A DNA stretch of 64,000 nt, from positions 3,348,001 to 3,412,000 of the forward strand of contig NZ_CP137079.1 of NCBI RefSeq assembly GCF_033170155.1, read 5' to 3'. A program made the translations under genes and the position numbers. The notes under the pieces are model-generated. The model worked only from the letters and a program-made list of their open reading frames with translations. It was not told the DNA's origin and made no database searches. Of the stretch, positions 57,446 through 64,000 are shown one piece after another (position 1 is the stretch's first letter; every line of letters starts with the position of its first letter). The DNA comes from Raineyella sp. W15-4. GTDB taxonomy: Bacteria; Actinomycetota; Actinomycetes; Propionibacteriales; Propionibacteriaceae.

Positions 57446-58019
57446 TCGGCGTCCGGTGGAAGTTGACGAAGGAACGGCTCGGGGTCGGCCCCCGCTGCCC
57501 CTGGTAGCGCGACCCGTACTTCGCCGAACCGTACGGCGCCAACGCCGGCGACGACAGCCGGAAGAAGCACAACTGCCCGATCTTCATCCCCGGCCACAGC
57601 TTGATCGGCAGGGTCGCGACGTTCGACAGCTCCAAGGTCACGTGCCCACTGAATCCCGGGTCGACGAAGCCAGCGGTGGAGTGGGTGAGCAGTCCCAGCC
57701 GACCCAACGACGACTTGCCCTCCAGCCGGGCCGCGAGCGTGATGCCGAGGGTGACCACCTCGTACGTCGAGGCGAGGACGAACTCGCCCGGATGCAGGAT
57801 GAACGGCTCGTCGGGCCCCTCGGGCTCCACCAGCCGGGTCAGCTCGGCCTGCTCCACGGCCGGGTCGATGTTCGGGTAGCGGTGGTTCTGGAAGATCCGG
57901 AAATACTTGTCCAGACGCACGTCGACACTGGCCGGCTGGATCATCGCGGGCTCGTACGGGTCCAGACGGATCTGACCCGACTCGATCTCCGCAGCGATAT
58001 CGCCGTCCGACAACAGCAT
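57438..58019 (-). CDS. dcd: dCTP deaminase (possibly bifunctional dCTP deaminase/dUTPase)
   Basis: Protein of 193 residues. [15 protein letters not shown] and [16 protein letters not shown] open the fold; [34 protein letters not shown] contains the catalytic residues (the Glu in TLELSN). It makes dUTP, and in actinomycetes related to Mycobacterium the same enzyme may go on to dUMP; that bifunctionality is inferred. TAGGCT (58026-58031) stands 6 bases before ATG and the 15 bases TAGGCTCGGGCCATG equal those at the HIT gene start. Confidence 0.95.
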   Translation of the reverse strand: MLLSDGDIAAEIESGQIRLDPYEPAMIQPASVDVRLDKYFRIFQNHRYPNIDPAVEQAELTRLVEPEGPDEPFILHPGEFVLASTYEVVTLGITLAARLEGKSSLGRLGLLTHSTAGFVDPGFSGHVTLELSNVATLPIKLWPGMKIGQLCFFRLSSPALAPYGSAKYGSRYQGQRGPTPSRSFVNFHRTPII

Positions 58020-58028
58020 GGCCCGAGC

Positions 58029-59501
58029 CTAGCGCCACACCGAGCCGGCCGGATGCGGCCCCCGCCCGGTGGGCGCCCGCACGCCCCCCTCAGGCCCGCC
58101 GGCGCCCGCCTCGCCGGCGCCCCCGTCGCGGTCGCCATCGCCATCGCCATCGGGCCGACCGTCGCCCCGGTCGTCATCCCGGTTGATGCCCTCCCGGTCG
58201 CCGGCGCCGTCACCGCCGGTGTCGCCCTCAGTGTCATCCCGGTCGGCGTCGTCGCACTCGCCGGGCTCCTCCGGCTCCCCCTCACTGTGCAGCCAGCGCG
58301 CCGGCTCGAGGATCACCCGATCGAGCGCCTCGTACGCCGCCCCGGTGGCCGCGAGGGCGGTGCCGACCGGGGCGAGCACCACCTCTGGCGCGGCCAACGG
58401 ATCGGACAGCAGCCGATGCTTCATCTCCTCGGCGATCGGGCCCCGCAGATGCTCGCCGATCACTGCCAGATCGCCGCCGAGCATCAGGGTGGGCAGGTCC
58501 AGCAGGTTCACGACGCTGGAGAGCACCGACCCGAGGGCGTGCCCGGCGGCATCGACCGCCTGCACCGCGACCGGCTCACCGCTCTCCAGGCGGCTGGACA
58601 GGGTGTGGATCGAGGCGCGCGGCGGCAGCCCCGCGGCCTGCAGCAGACTGAGCCGGCCGACGTACTGCTCGAGGCAGCCGTGGGATCCGCAGCGGCATTC
58701 CGGGCCGGCCGGGTCGACGGTCATGTGGCCGATCTCCCCGGCCCAGCCGTGGGCCCCGAGGAACTCCCGCCCGTCCAGCCGGATCGCCGCACCGACCCCG
58801 ATCTCGCCGTGCAGGTAGACGAAGCTGGGCCACGGTCCCGGACACCCCGGCCGGGTCTGGGCGACCGCGCGGGCGGCAAGATTCGCGGAGTTGCCGATGT
58901 GGAAGTCGACCTGCGGGCCGATCACCGGTGCCAGGAACGGGTACGGGTCGAGGTCGGTCCAGCCGAGGTTCGGGGCCACCAGCAGCCGCCCGTCGCGGCG
59001 GTCCACCAGCCCGGGCACCGACAGCGTCGCCCCGGCCAGGATCAGCCCGGGGGCCAGGTCGTCGAGGATCTCCCGGACCATCACCCCGAGGTGCCGCAGC
59101 ACCTTGCCGGGCTCCGCCCCCGCCGGGGCAGCCTCGTCCAGACTCTCCGCCAGCACCCGGCCGGACAGGTCGACCAGGCGGGCGGCGAGCAGCCCCACAC
59201 CGATCTCCAGCCCGAGCCCGACGTACGAGTTGCGGGCGGGAATCAGCGGCACGGCCGGACGCCCGCGGCCGGCGGTGTTGACCGGCGGCAGCGCCTCGAG
59301 GATCCGCCCCTCGATCAACGCGTCGACCAGACGCGAGGACGTCGACCGGGTCAACCGCGCCTCCTCGGCCAGCCGGGCCCGCGAGATCGGGGCGTCGCCC
59401 TCGCCGTGCGCGAAGACGTGCCGGGTGATCAACTCCAGATTGGCCTCCCGCAAGGACCCCTGTCGCACCCCCCGGTCCACGCGATGCCGCTGACCGGCCA
59501 T
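58029..59501 (-). CDS. ROK-family transcriptional regulator with acidic tail
   Basis: Protein of 490 residues. Residues of about 15-75 form a winged helix (LREANLELITRHVFAHGEG, ARLAEEARLTRSTSSRLVDALIEGRILEAL). The ROK fold follows, with zinc motif CRCGSHGCLEQYVG; the catalytic END motif reads IGNSANLAARAVA, so it is probably a regulator and not a kinase. The last 70-75 residues are an extremely Asp/Gly/Glu-rich low-complexity tail. The gene begins 2 bases after the FHA stop, in a three-gene operon with PP2C and FHA. Confidence 0.85.
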   Translation of the reverse strand: MAGQRHRVDRGVRQGSLREANLELITRHVFAHGEGDAPISRARLAEEARLTRSTSSRLVDALIEGRILEALPPVNTAGRGRPAVPLIPARNSYVGLGLEIGVGLLAARLVDLSGRVLAESLDEAAPAGAEPGKVLRHLGVMVREILDDLAPGLILAGATLSVPGLVDRRDGRLLVAPNLGWTDLDPYPFLAPVIGPQVDFHIGNSANLAARAVAQTRPGCPGPWPSFVYLHGEIGVGAAIRLDGREFLGAHGWAGEIGHMTVDPAGPECRCGSHGCLEQYVGRLSLLQAAGLPPRASIHTLSSRLESGEPVAVQAVDAAGHALGSVLSSVVNLLDLPTLMLGGDLAVIGEHLRGPIAEEMKHRLLSDPLAAPEVVLAPVGTALAATGAAYEALDRVILEPARWLHSEGEPEEPGECDDADRDDTEGDTGGDGAGDREGINRDDDRGDGRPDGDGDGDRDGGAGEAGAGGPEGGVRAPTGRGPHPAGSVWR

Positions 59502-59503
59502 CG

Positions 59504-60829
59504 TCAAGCGCGGTCGATCAGGATCGTCACGCCGTCCCCGAGATCGAGGATCCACCCGGGCTGCACGGCCACCGGCTCACCGGGGACCAGCTGGTGACGC
59601 TGCCCGGCGAGGGAGGGGTCCCCACCGATCGGTCCGGTGATCAGCACCGTGCCGTTCGTGGAGTGCAGGTCGGTGACCTGGACCGTTCGTCCCACCGGCT
59701 CGACCTTCACGTGCGTACGGCTGATGTCGTGCGACGGACTGGGGACGGTCATCAGCCTCGCCACCACCCCCGGACCGGCACGGTCCGGGCTCGGCGCCCG
59801 GCCGATCAGCACCATCCGGTCGACGGCGACCGGCGCTCCGGTGATCGGGCGCAACAGGGCCATCACCGGCATCGGCTCGACGCTGGTGCCCTGCCCCGTA
59901 GGCTCCGCGCCCGCGGACGGCCGGCCGGCAGGGCCGCCCTGCCCGAGGAGCTGGGTGACCTCCTCGCTGGGCACCCCGCCGATCAGCTGGGTGGCGGCGT
60001 CCGGGCCGACGGCTCCCTGCCCGGCGGTGATCGGAGCAGGCACCGGGACCGGGGCCGGCGCGGTGGTCGGCGCAGGTGCCGGCGCCGGAGCCGGGACGGC
60101 GGTACCGGCCGTACCCGCAGCCGCCGCGGCCGCACCGGCGCCTGCGGCAGCGCCACCGAGCGCCACCGCGGGCAGGCCCGCGGTGTGGTGGGCCGGTTCG
60201 TCGTTCTCGGGGTGCATCGGGTCGTAGACCTGGCCATGGACGGGCTCGCCCCCGACGGCCGGGCGCCCCGCGGACGGCTGGCCGACCGCGGCCCGGGGCG
60301 GCGGGACCGGCGCGGCGACCAAGCGCTCCGGACTGGTCTCGACCAGCAGCGAGTGGGCGCGTACGGCACCGACGACCAGCGGCAGGTAGAGCACGTCGTC
60401 GGGCGGCACTCCCCCGTCGACGGCCTCGACCCGGACGGAGCGTACGTCGCCCAGGCCGCTCTCGCTCCAGGTGCGGACCCCCTCGCCGGTGGCGATCACC
60501 TCGCCCGAGGCGGTGTCGACGACCCGCAGCCGGCCGCGGACCAGGCTGTGCATCGACCCGGCGTCCCAGAACAGCGCGGCCATGTCGGGCATCTCGGTGA
60601 CACCGGCCCGCCCCAGCTCTGCGACGAGGTCGTCGATCGACACGGCGGGGACGATGCTCTCCCACACCGCGGTGACGAACTCCGTCACCCGGGCGGGGGC
60701 TGGTGGCATCACGACCAGCGCATCGGGGCCGGCGAGCACCACCCAGTCGCCCGGCGCGTACGTCACGCGCCAGGAGCCGATCGTCTCGCCGCCCTCCGGG
60801 GCGCCGGCCTGCCGCGGGTCCTGAACCAT
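59504..60829 (-). CDS. FHA domain protein
   Basis: Protein of 441 residues. Residues 1-170 are an uncharacterised N-terminal domain (WRVTYAPGDWVVLAGPDALVVMPPAP, GRLRVVDTASGEVIATGEGVRTW) of a type paired with PP2C phosphatases in actinomycetes. A 110-residue Ala/Pro-rich linker follows, containing two TQL motifs (ATQLIGG, VTQLLGQ) that could be phosphothreonine sites. The C-terminal FHA domain has RMVLIGRAPS, SHDISRTHVKV and DLHSTNGT (phosphothreonine-binding core). The ATG overlaps the PP2C stop by one base. Confidence 0.88.
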   Translation of the reverse strand: MVQDPRQAGAPEGGETIGSWRVTYAPGDWVVLAGPDALVVMPPAPARVTEFVTAVWESIVPAVSIDDLVAELGRAGVTEMPDMAALFWDAGSMHSLVRGRLRVVDTASGEVIATGEGVRTWSESGLGDVRSVRVEAVDGGVPPDDVLYLPLVVGAVRAHSLLVETSPERLVAAPVPPPRAAVGQPSAGRPAVGGEPVHGQVYDPMHPENDEPAHHTAGLPAVALGGAAAGAGAAAAAAGTAGTAVPAPAPAPAPTTAPAPVPVPAPITAGQGAVGPDAATQLIGGVPSEEVTQLLGQGGPAGRPSAGAEPTGQGTSVEPMPVMALLRPITGAPVAVDRMVLIGRAPSPDRAGPGVVARLMTVPSPSHDISRTHVKVEPVGRTVQVTDLHSTNGTVLITGPIGGDPSLAGQRHQLVPGEPVAVQPGWILDLGDGVTILIDRA

Positions 60830-61584
60830 CAACGCCCATCCTGTACATCGACAACAACTACCGACACATTGTCACGAGCACCGTAACCCAACGCGAGATC
60901 AAGCAGGGTCTGACAGGCCGATTCCGTCTCCGCCCGACCGATCAGCACGTCCTCGATCTCGGCCATCGGGACGGCGTTGACCAGGCCGTCGGTGCACAGC
61001 ATCAGGCGCTGCCCGGGGACGATCGGCAACAGCCGTACGTCCGCCTCGGACTCCTGTTCCGAGCCCATCGCCCGGGTGATGACGTTGCGCAGCGGCATCA
61101 GTTCGGCATCGGCCGGGTCGAGGACCCCCGCATCGATCAGCTCCTGCACCAGCGAATGGTCGACGGTTACCTGGGTGACCACCCGCGGCTCCGCGTCGCC
61201 CTCACCCGCGGCGCCGTCGACCTCACCGTGTACCAGGTAGCAGCGGGAATCGCCGACGTTGAGCACCATCCACTGGTCCTCCTCCTCGACGCGTACGGCG
61301 ACGACCGCGCACAGCGTGCTGCCCGCCCCCGGGGTGTCGGCGTGCAGGGCGACCACCCGCTGGTGGGCGGCCCGCACCGCGGCCGACACGGTGTCGACGT
61401 CGAGCTGCCGACCGGCCAGCGCCCGGAACTCCTCGACGATCGCGCTACTGGCCAGTCCGCCGCCGGCCTGACCGCCGATGCCGTCGGCGACGAGGAACAC
61501 CGGTGGGTCCGCCAGGACGGCGTCCTGGTTCTCCGGGCGCACCGGCCCCTTGTCGGTCCGTGCCGCGTAGGTCAGTGTCTCCAC
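60829..61584 (-). CDS. PP2C-family serine/threonine phosphatase
   Basis: Protein of 251 residues, metal-dependent. Motifs: RTDKGPVRPENQDAVL, FLVADGIGGQAGG (metal-binding Asp), VLNVGDSRCYLV, DHSLVQELIDAG, TRAMGSE, LMLCTDGLVNAV and GARDNVSVVVVDV. It removes phosphate from Ser/Thr proteins. The GTG at 61584 is supported by TAGGAT (61592-61597) 7 bases upstream; the ATG at 61611 would also be possible. Its partner kinase is not within the window. Confidence 0.93.
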   Translation of the reverse strand: METLTYAARTDKGPVRPENQDAVLADPPVFLVADGIGGQAGGGLASSAIVEEFRALAGRQLDVDTVSAAVRAAHQRVVALHADTPGAGSTLCAVVAVRVEEEDQWMVLNVGDSRCYLVHGEVDGAAGEGDAEPRVVTQVTVDHSLVQELIDAGVLDPADAELMPLRNVITRAMGSEQESEADVRLLPIVPGQRLMLCTDGLVNAVPMAEIEDVLIGRAETESACQTLLDLALGYGARDNVSVVVVDVQDGR

Positions 61585-61680
61585 TCCAGTGATCCTAGTG
61601 AAGCCATCCATCGGGCCGGCCGATGACCGGGCCGGTGAGCCGGCGATGGACCCACGATCGTCACCGAGGACCGCGCCGCG

Positions 61681-61726
61681 TGCTGCCCGAACGACGATGC
61701 TGCCCGAATAAACGATGCTGCCCGAA
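61681..61726. repeat. three 11-base direct repeats upstream of the PP2C operon
   Basis: TGCTGCCCGAA occurs at 61681-61691, 61698-61708 and 61716-61726, with periods of 17 and 18 bases; the extended units share GATGCTGCCCGAA and an ACGA tail. They lie 97-142 bases upstream of the PP2C start on the opposite strand, within the 234-base gap between ppdK and PP2C. They look like regulator sites; iteron or mobile origin is not supported by other features. Confidence 0.6.
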
Positions 61727-61818
61727 CGACCACGGCGCCGCCCGTGCCGGTGTTTCCCCGGCCGGTGCGGCGCCACGACTCCCGAGCAGCTGATCCTCAG
61801 CGGCCACGGCGGCCGTTC

Positions 61819-64000
61819 TCAGGCCTCGTGCTGCCCCAGCGCCGCACGAGCGGCGGCCAGGCGGGCGATCGGGACCCGGAACGGGGAGCAGGACACGTAG
61901 TTCATGCCGATCTCGTTGAACAGCTCGATCGACTGCGGGTCGCCGCCGTGCTCGCCGCAGACCCCGGTCTTGAGGGTCGGCTTCGTGCTGCGGCCCTTCG
62001 CCACGCCGATCCGGACCAGCTCACCGACGCCGTCTCGGTCGATCTGGGCGAACGGATTGGCCGGGATGATGTCGTTGTCGATGTAGGCGTTGAGGAACGA
62101 GCCCTCGGCGTCGTCACGCGAGAGCCCGATACCGGTCTGGGTCAGGTCGTTGGTGCCGAAGCTGAAGAAGTCGGCGTACTCGGCGATCTGGTCAGCGACC
62201 AGGGCGGCCCGCGGCAGTTCGATCATCGTGCCGACCGTGTACTCCAGCGGGACGCCGCCGGCGGCGATCTCCTCGTCGGCGACCCGGACGATGATCTCCC
62301 GCAGCCGCTTGAGCTCCTCCGGGAAGGCGACCAGCGGGACCATGATCTCGACGATCGGGTCGAAGCCGCGCTTCTTCACCGCGATCGCGGCACGGACGAT
62401 GGCCTTCGTCTGCATGTCCGGGATCTCCGGGTAGAGCAGCGACAGCCGGCAGCCGCGGGTGCCCAGCATCGGGTTCGCCTCGGACAGCTTCTTGACCCGG
62501 GACAGCAGCGCCTCCTCCGGGGCCAGCTCCTCGGCGGGGGCACCGCCGAGCTGCAGCGCCTGGACCTTGAGGTTCTGCTCGACCAGGCCGGGCAGGAACT
62601 CGTGCAGCGGCGGGTCCAGCAGCCGGATGTTGACCGGCAGGCCGCTCATCGCCTCGAAGATCGCCTCGAAATCGGACTGCTGCAGCGGCAGGATCTCGGT
62701 CAGCGCCGCGGCCCGTTCCGCCTCGTTGTCGGCGAGGATCATCCGCTGCACGGCGGGCAGCCGGACCTCGTCCATGAACATGTGCTCGGTCCGGCACAGG
62801 CCGATGCCCTGGGCGCCGAACTCGCGCGCCTTCGCGGCATCCGGGCCGTTGTCGGCGTTGGCACGGACGATCAGTGCCTTGACCTCGTCGGCCCAGCCGA
62901 TGATCCGTTCGAAGTCCTCGCTCATCGACGGCGGGATCAGCTTCACCGCCCCGTCGAACACCTCGCCGGTCGATCCGTCGATGGAGATGACATCGCCCTC
63001 GTGCCAGCTGCGGCCGTTGATGGTGAAGACCTTGTTGGCGGCGTCGATGATGAGCTCGTGGGCGCCGGCGACACAGGGCCGGCCCATGCCGCGGGCGACG
63101 ACGGCGGCGTGCGAGGTCATGCCGCCGTGGGAGGTCAGCACACCCTGGGCCTGGATCACGCCGTGGATGTCATCGGGGGTGGTCTCCCAGCGGACCAGGA
63201 CGACGTCCTCCCCCGCCTTACCACGCTCCTCGGCGGTGTCGGCGTCGAAGACGACCGCGCCGACCGCGGCGCCCGGGGAGGCGTTCAGGCCGACGGTGAC
63301 CGGCTCCGGCTTGGCGTCCGGGTCGATGCCGGGGTGCATCAGCTGGTCCAGCTGGCCCGGCTCGATCCGCCGGACGGCCTCCTGCTTGTCGATGATGCCC
63401 TCGTCGACGAGGTCACCGGCGACCTTGATCGCTGCCCGGGCGGTCCGCTTCCCGTTGCGGGTCTGCAGCATGTAGAGCTTCTCGTCCTGGACGGTGAACT
63501 CCATGTCCTGCATGTCCCGGTAGTGCTTCTCCATCCGGGCCATCGTGTCGATGAGCTGGTGGTAGGCCTCCGGCAGCACCTGCTCCATCTCCTCCAGCGG
63601 CCGCGGCGTCCGGATGCCGGAGACGACGTCCTCGCCCTGGGCGTTGGTGAGGAACTCGCCGTAGAGCTCCTTGGCGCCGGTGGAGGGGTTGCGGGTGAAG
63701 CACACGCCGGTGGCGGAGGTGTCGCCCATGTTGCCGAACACCATCTGCATCACGTTGACCGCGGTGCCCAGGTCGGCGGAGATGTTGTTCGCCTTGCGGT
63801 AGACCTCGGCGCGCGGATTGTTCCAGGACTTGAAGACGGCATCGACCGCGCGACGCAGCTGCTCCCTCGGGTCGGTCGACCAGGCACCGCCCAGCGCCTG
63901 GGTGGACAGCTCCTTGAACTCGGCCACCAGCTCCTGCAGGTCCTCGGTGGTCAGGTCGGTGTCGCTGGCGACCCCCTTGGCCTGCTTCATCGCGGTCAGG
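61819..64000 (-). CDS. ppdK: pyruvate, phosphate dikinase (C-terminal part)
   Basis: The 3' part (about 727 residues) of the enzyme; the N-terminus lies beyond the window. It interconverts pyruvate, ATP and phosphate with PEP, AMP and PPi. The phosphohistidine site is GGMTSHAAVVARGMGRPC; the PEP/pyruvate-binding TIM-barrel is at the C-terminus with GFGTNDL-type SFGTNDLTQTGIGLSRDDAE and the final CGEHGGDP containing the catalytic Cys. LDPPLHEFLP and FMDEVRLPAVQRM are present too. It is 235 bases upstream of the PP2C operon on the same strand. Confidence 0.97.
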   Translation of the reverse strand, partial: LTAMKQAKGVASDTDLTTEDLQELVAEFKELSTQALGGAWSTDPREQLRRAVDAVFKSWNNPRAEVYRKANNISADLGTAVNVMQMVFGNMGDTSATGVCFTRNPSTGAKELYGEFLTNAQGEDVVSGIRTPRPLEEMEQVLPEAYHQLIDTMARMEKHYRDMQDMEFTVQDEKLYMLQTRNGKRTARAAIKVAGDLVDEGIIDKQEAVRRIEPGQLDQLMHPGIDPDAKPEPVTVGLNASPGAAVGAVVFDADTAEERGKAGEDVVLVRWETTPDDIHGVIQAQGVLTSHGGMTSHAAVVARGMGRPCVAGAHELIIDAANKVFTINGRSWHEGDVISIDGSTGEVFDGAVKLIPPSMSEDFERIIGWADEVKALIVRANADNGPDAAKAREFGAQGIGLCRTEHMFMDEVRLPAVQRMILADNEAERAAALTEILPLQQSDFEAIFEAMSGLPVNIRLLDPPLHEFLPGLVEQNLKVQALQLGGAPAEELAPEEALLSRVKKLSEANPMLGTRGCRLSLLYPEIPDMQTKAIVRAAIAVKKRGFDPIVEIMVPLVAFPEELKRLREIIVRVADEEIAAGGVPLEYTVGTMIELPRAALVADQIAEYADFFSFGTNDLTQTGIGLSRDDAEGSFLNAYIDNDIIPANPFAQIDRDGVGELVRIGVAKGRSTKPTLKTGVCGEHGGDPQSIELFNEIGMNYVSCSPFRVPIARLAAARAALGQHEA

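Noticed and set aside
61681-61726. CRISPR or plasmid iterons at the triple repeat
   Set aside because: Only three 11-base units with short spacers, no cas or replication genes; it looks like regulatory DNA.

Overview
The window is about 70% G+C, gene-dense and free of tRNA, rRNA, IS, phage or CRISPR signals. The gene types (two-domain Lhr helicase, DUF222/HNH protein, WYL and LysG regulators, a cobalamin-riboswitch ECF transporter of the streptomycete type, bCTD-like small proteins) and the many leaderless starts point to a high-GC actinomycete. Pyruvate:ferredoxin oxidoreductase, pyruvate phosphate dikinase, CstA and heme A synthase together suggest a facultative organism, plausibly of the Propionibacteriaceae; that family placement is an inference from gene content only.

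Layout. 1-5.9 kb: two GNAT acetyltransferases, threonine aldolase, a DUF1684 protein, a sirtuin, alanine dehydrogenase and a RibD-type reductase. 5.9-9.5 kb: a large RND exporter with a coiled-coil insertion. 9.7-11.3 kb: the divergent lysG/lysE exporter pair. 11.4-18.2 kb: LOG-family protein, quinone oxidoreductase-like protein, K+/H+ antiporter, EamA exporter, O6-alkylguanine repair protein, CtaA and TenA. 18.2-24.4 kb: WYL regulator, Lhr helicase and HIT protein. 24.5-30.4 kb: glycogen phosphorylase, NifX-like protein, two MFS transporters and HU. 30.6-35.7 kb: cstA-ybdD, a ROK repressor and a ROK glucokinase. 35.9-42.2 kb: a tight three-gene unit (GltD-like flavoprotein with extra ferredoxin domain, NifJ, dihydroorotate dehydrogenase-like protein). 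42.2-49.3 kb: hemerythrin protein, zinc alcohol dehydrogenase, metal-receptor protein, S4 protein, L7/L12-C-terminal-like protein, two-component system and a DUF4031-HD fusion. 49.3-54.9 kb: TSUP permease, then a cobalamin riboswitch and a four-gene ECF transporter operon. 55.2-58.0 kb: DUF222/HNH protein, TetR regulator and dCTP deaminase. 58.0-61.6 kb: a PP2C-FHA-ROK operon. 61.8-64 kb: the C-terminal two thirds or more of pyruvate phosphate dikinase.

How they fit. A recurring theme is the pyruvate node: alanine dehydrogenase makes pyruvate, CstA/YbdD is a pyruvate/peptide uptake type, NifJ oxidises pyruvate to acetyl-CoA with reduced ferredoxin, and PpdK interconverts pyruvate and PEP; glycogen phosphorylase and ROK glucokinase feed the same node. 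At least fourteen genes show a -10-like TAnnnT (or TAATCT) hexamer 5-7 bases before the start codon, the pattern of leaderless transcripts in actinomycetes, and I used it to choose several starts. The best leads for something undescribed are the GltD-like/NifJ/DHOD-like unit, the coiled-coil RND exporter, the PP2C-FHA-ROK operon with its triple repeat, and the paired palindromes before the sirtuin gene.
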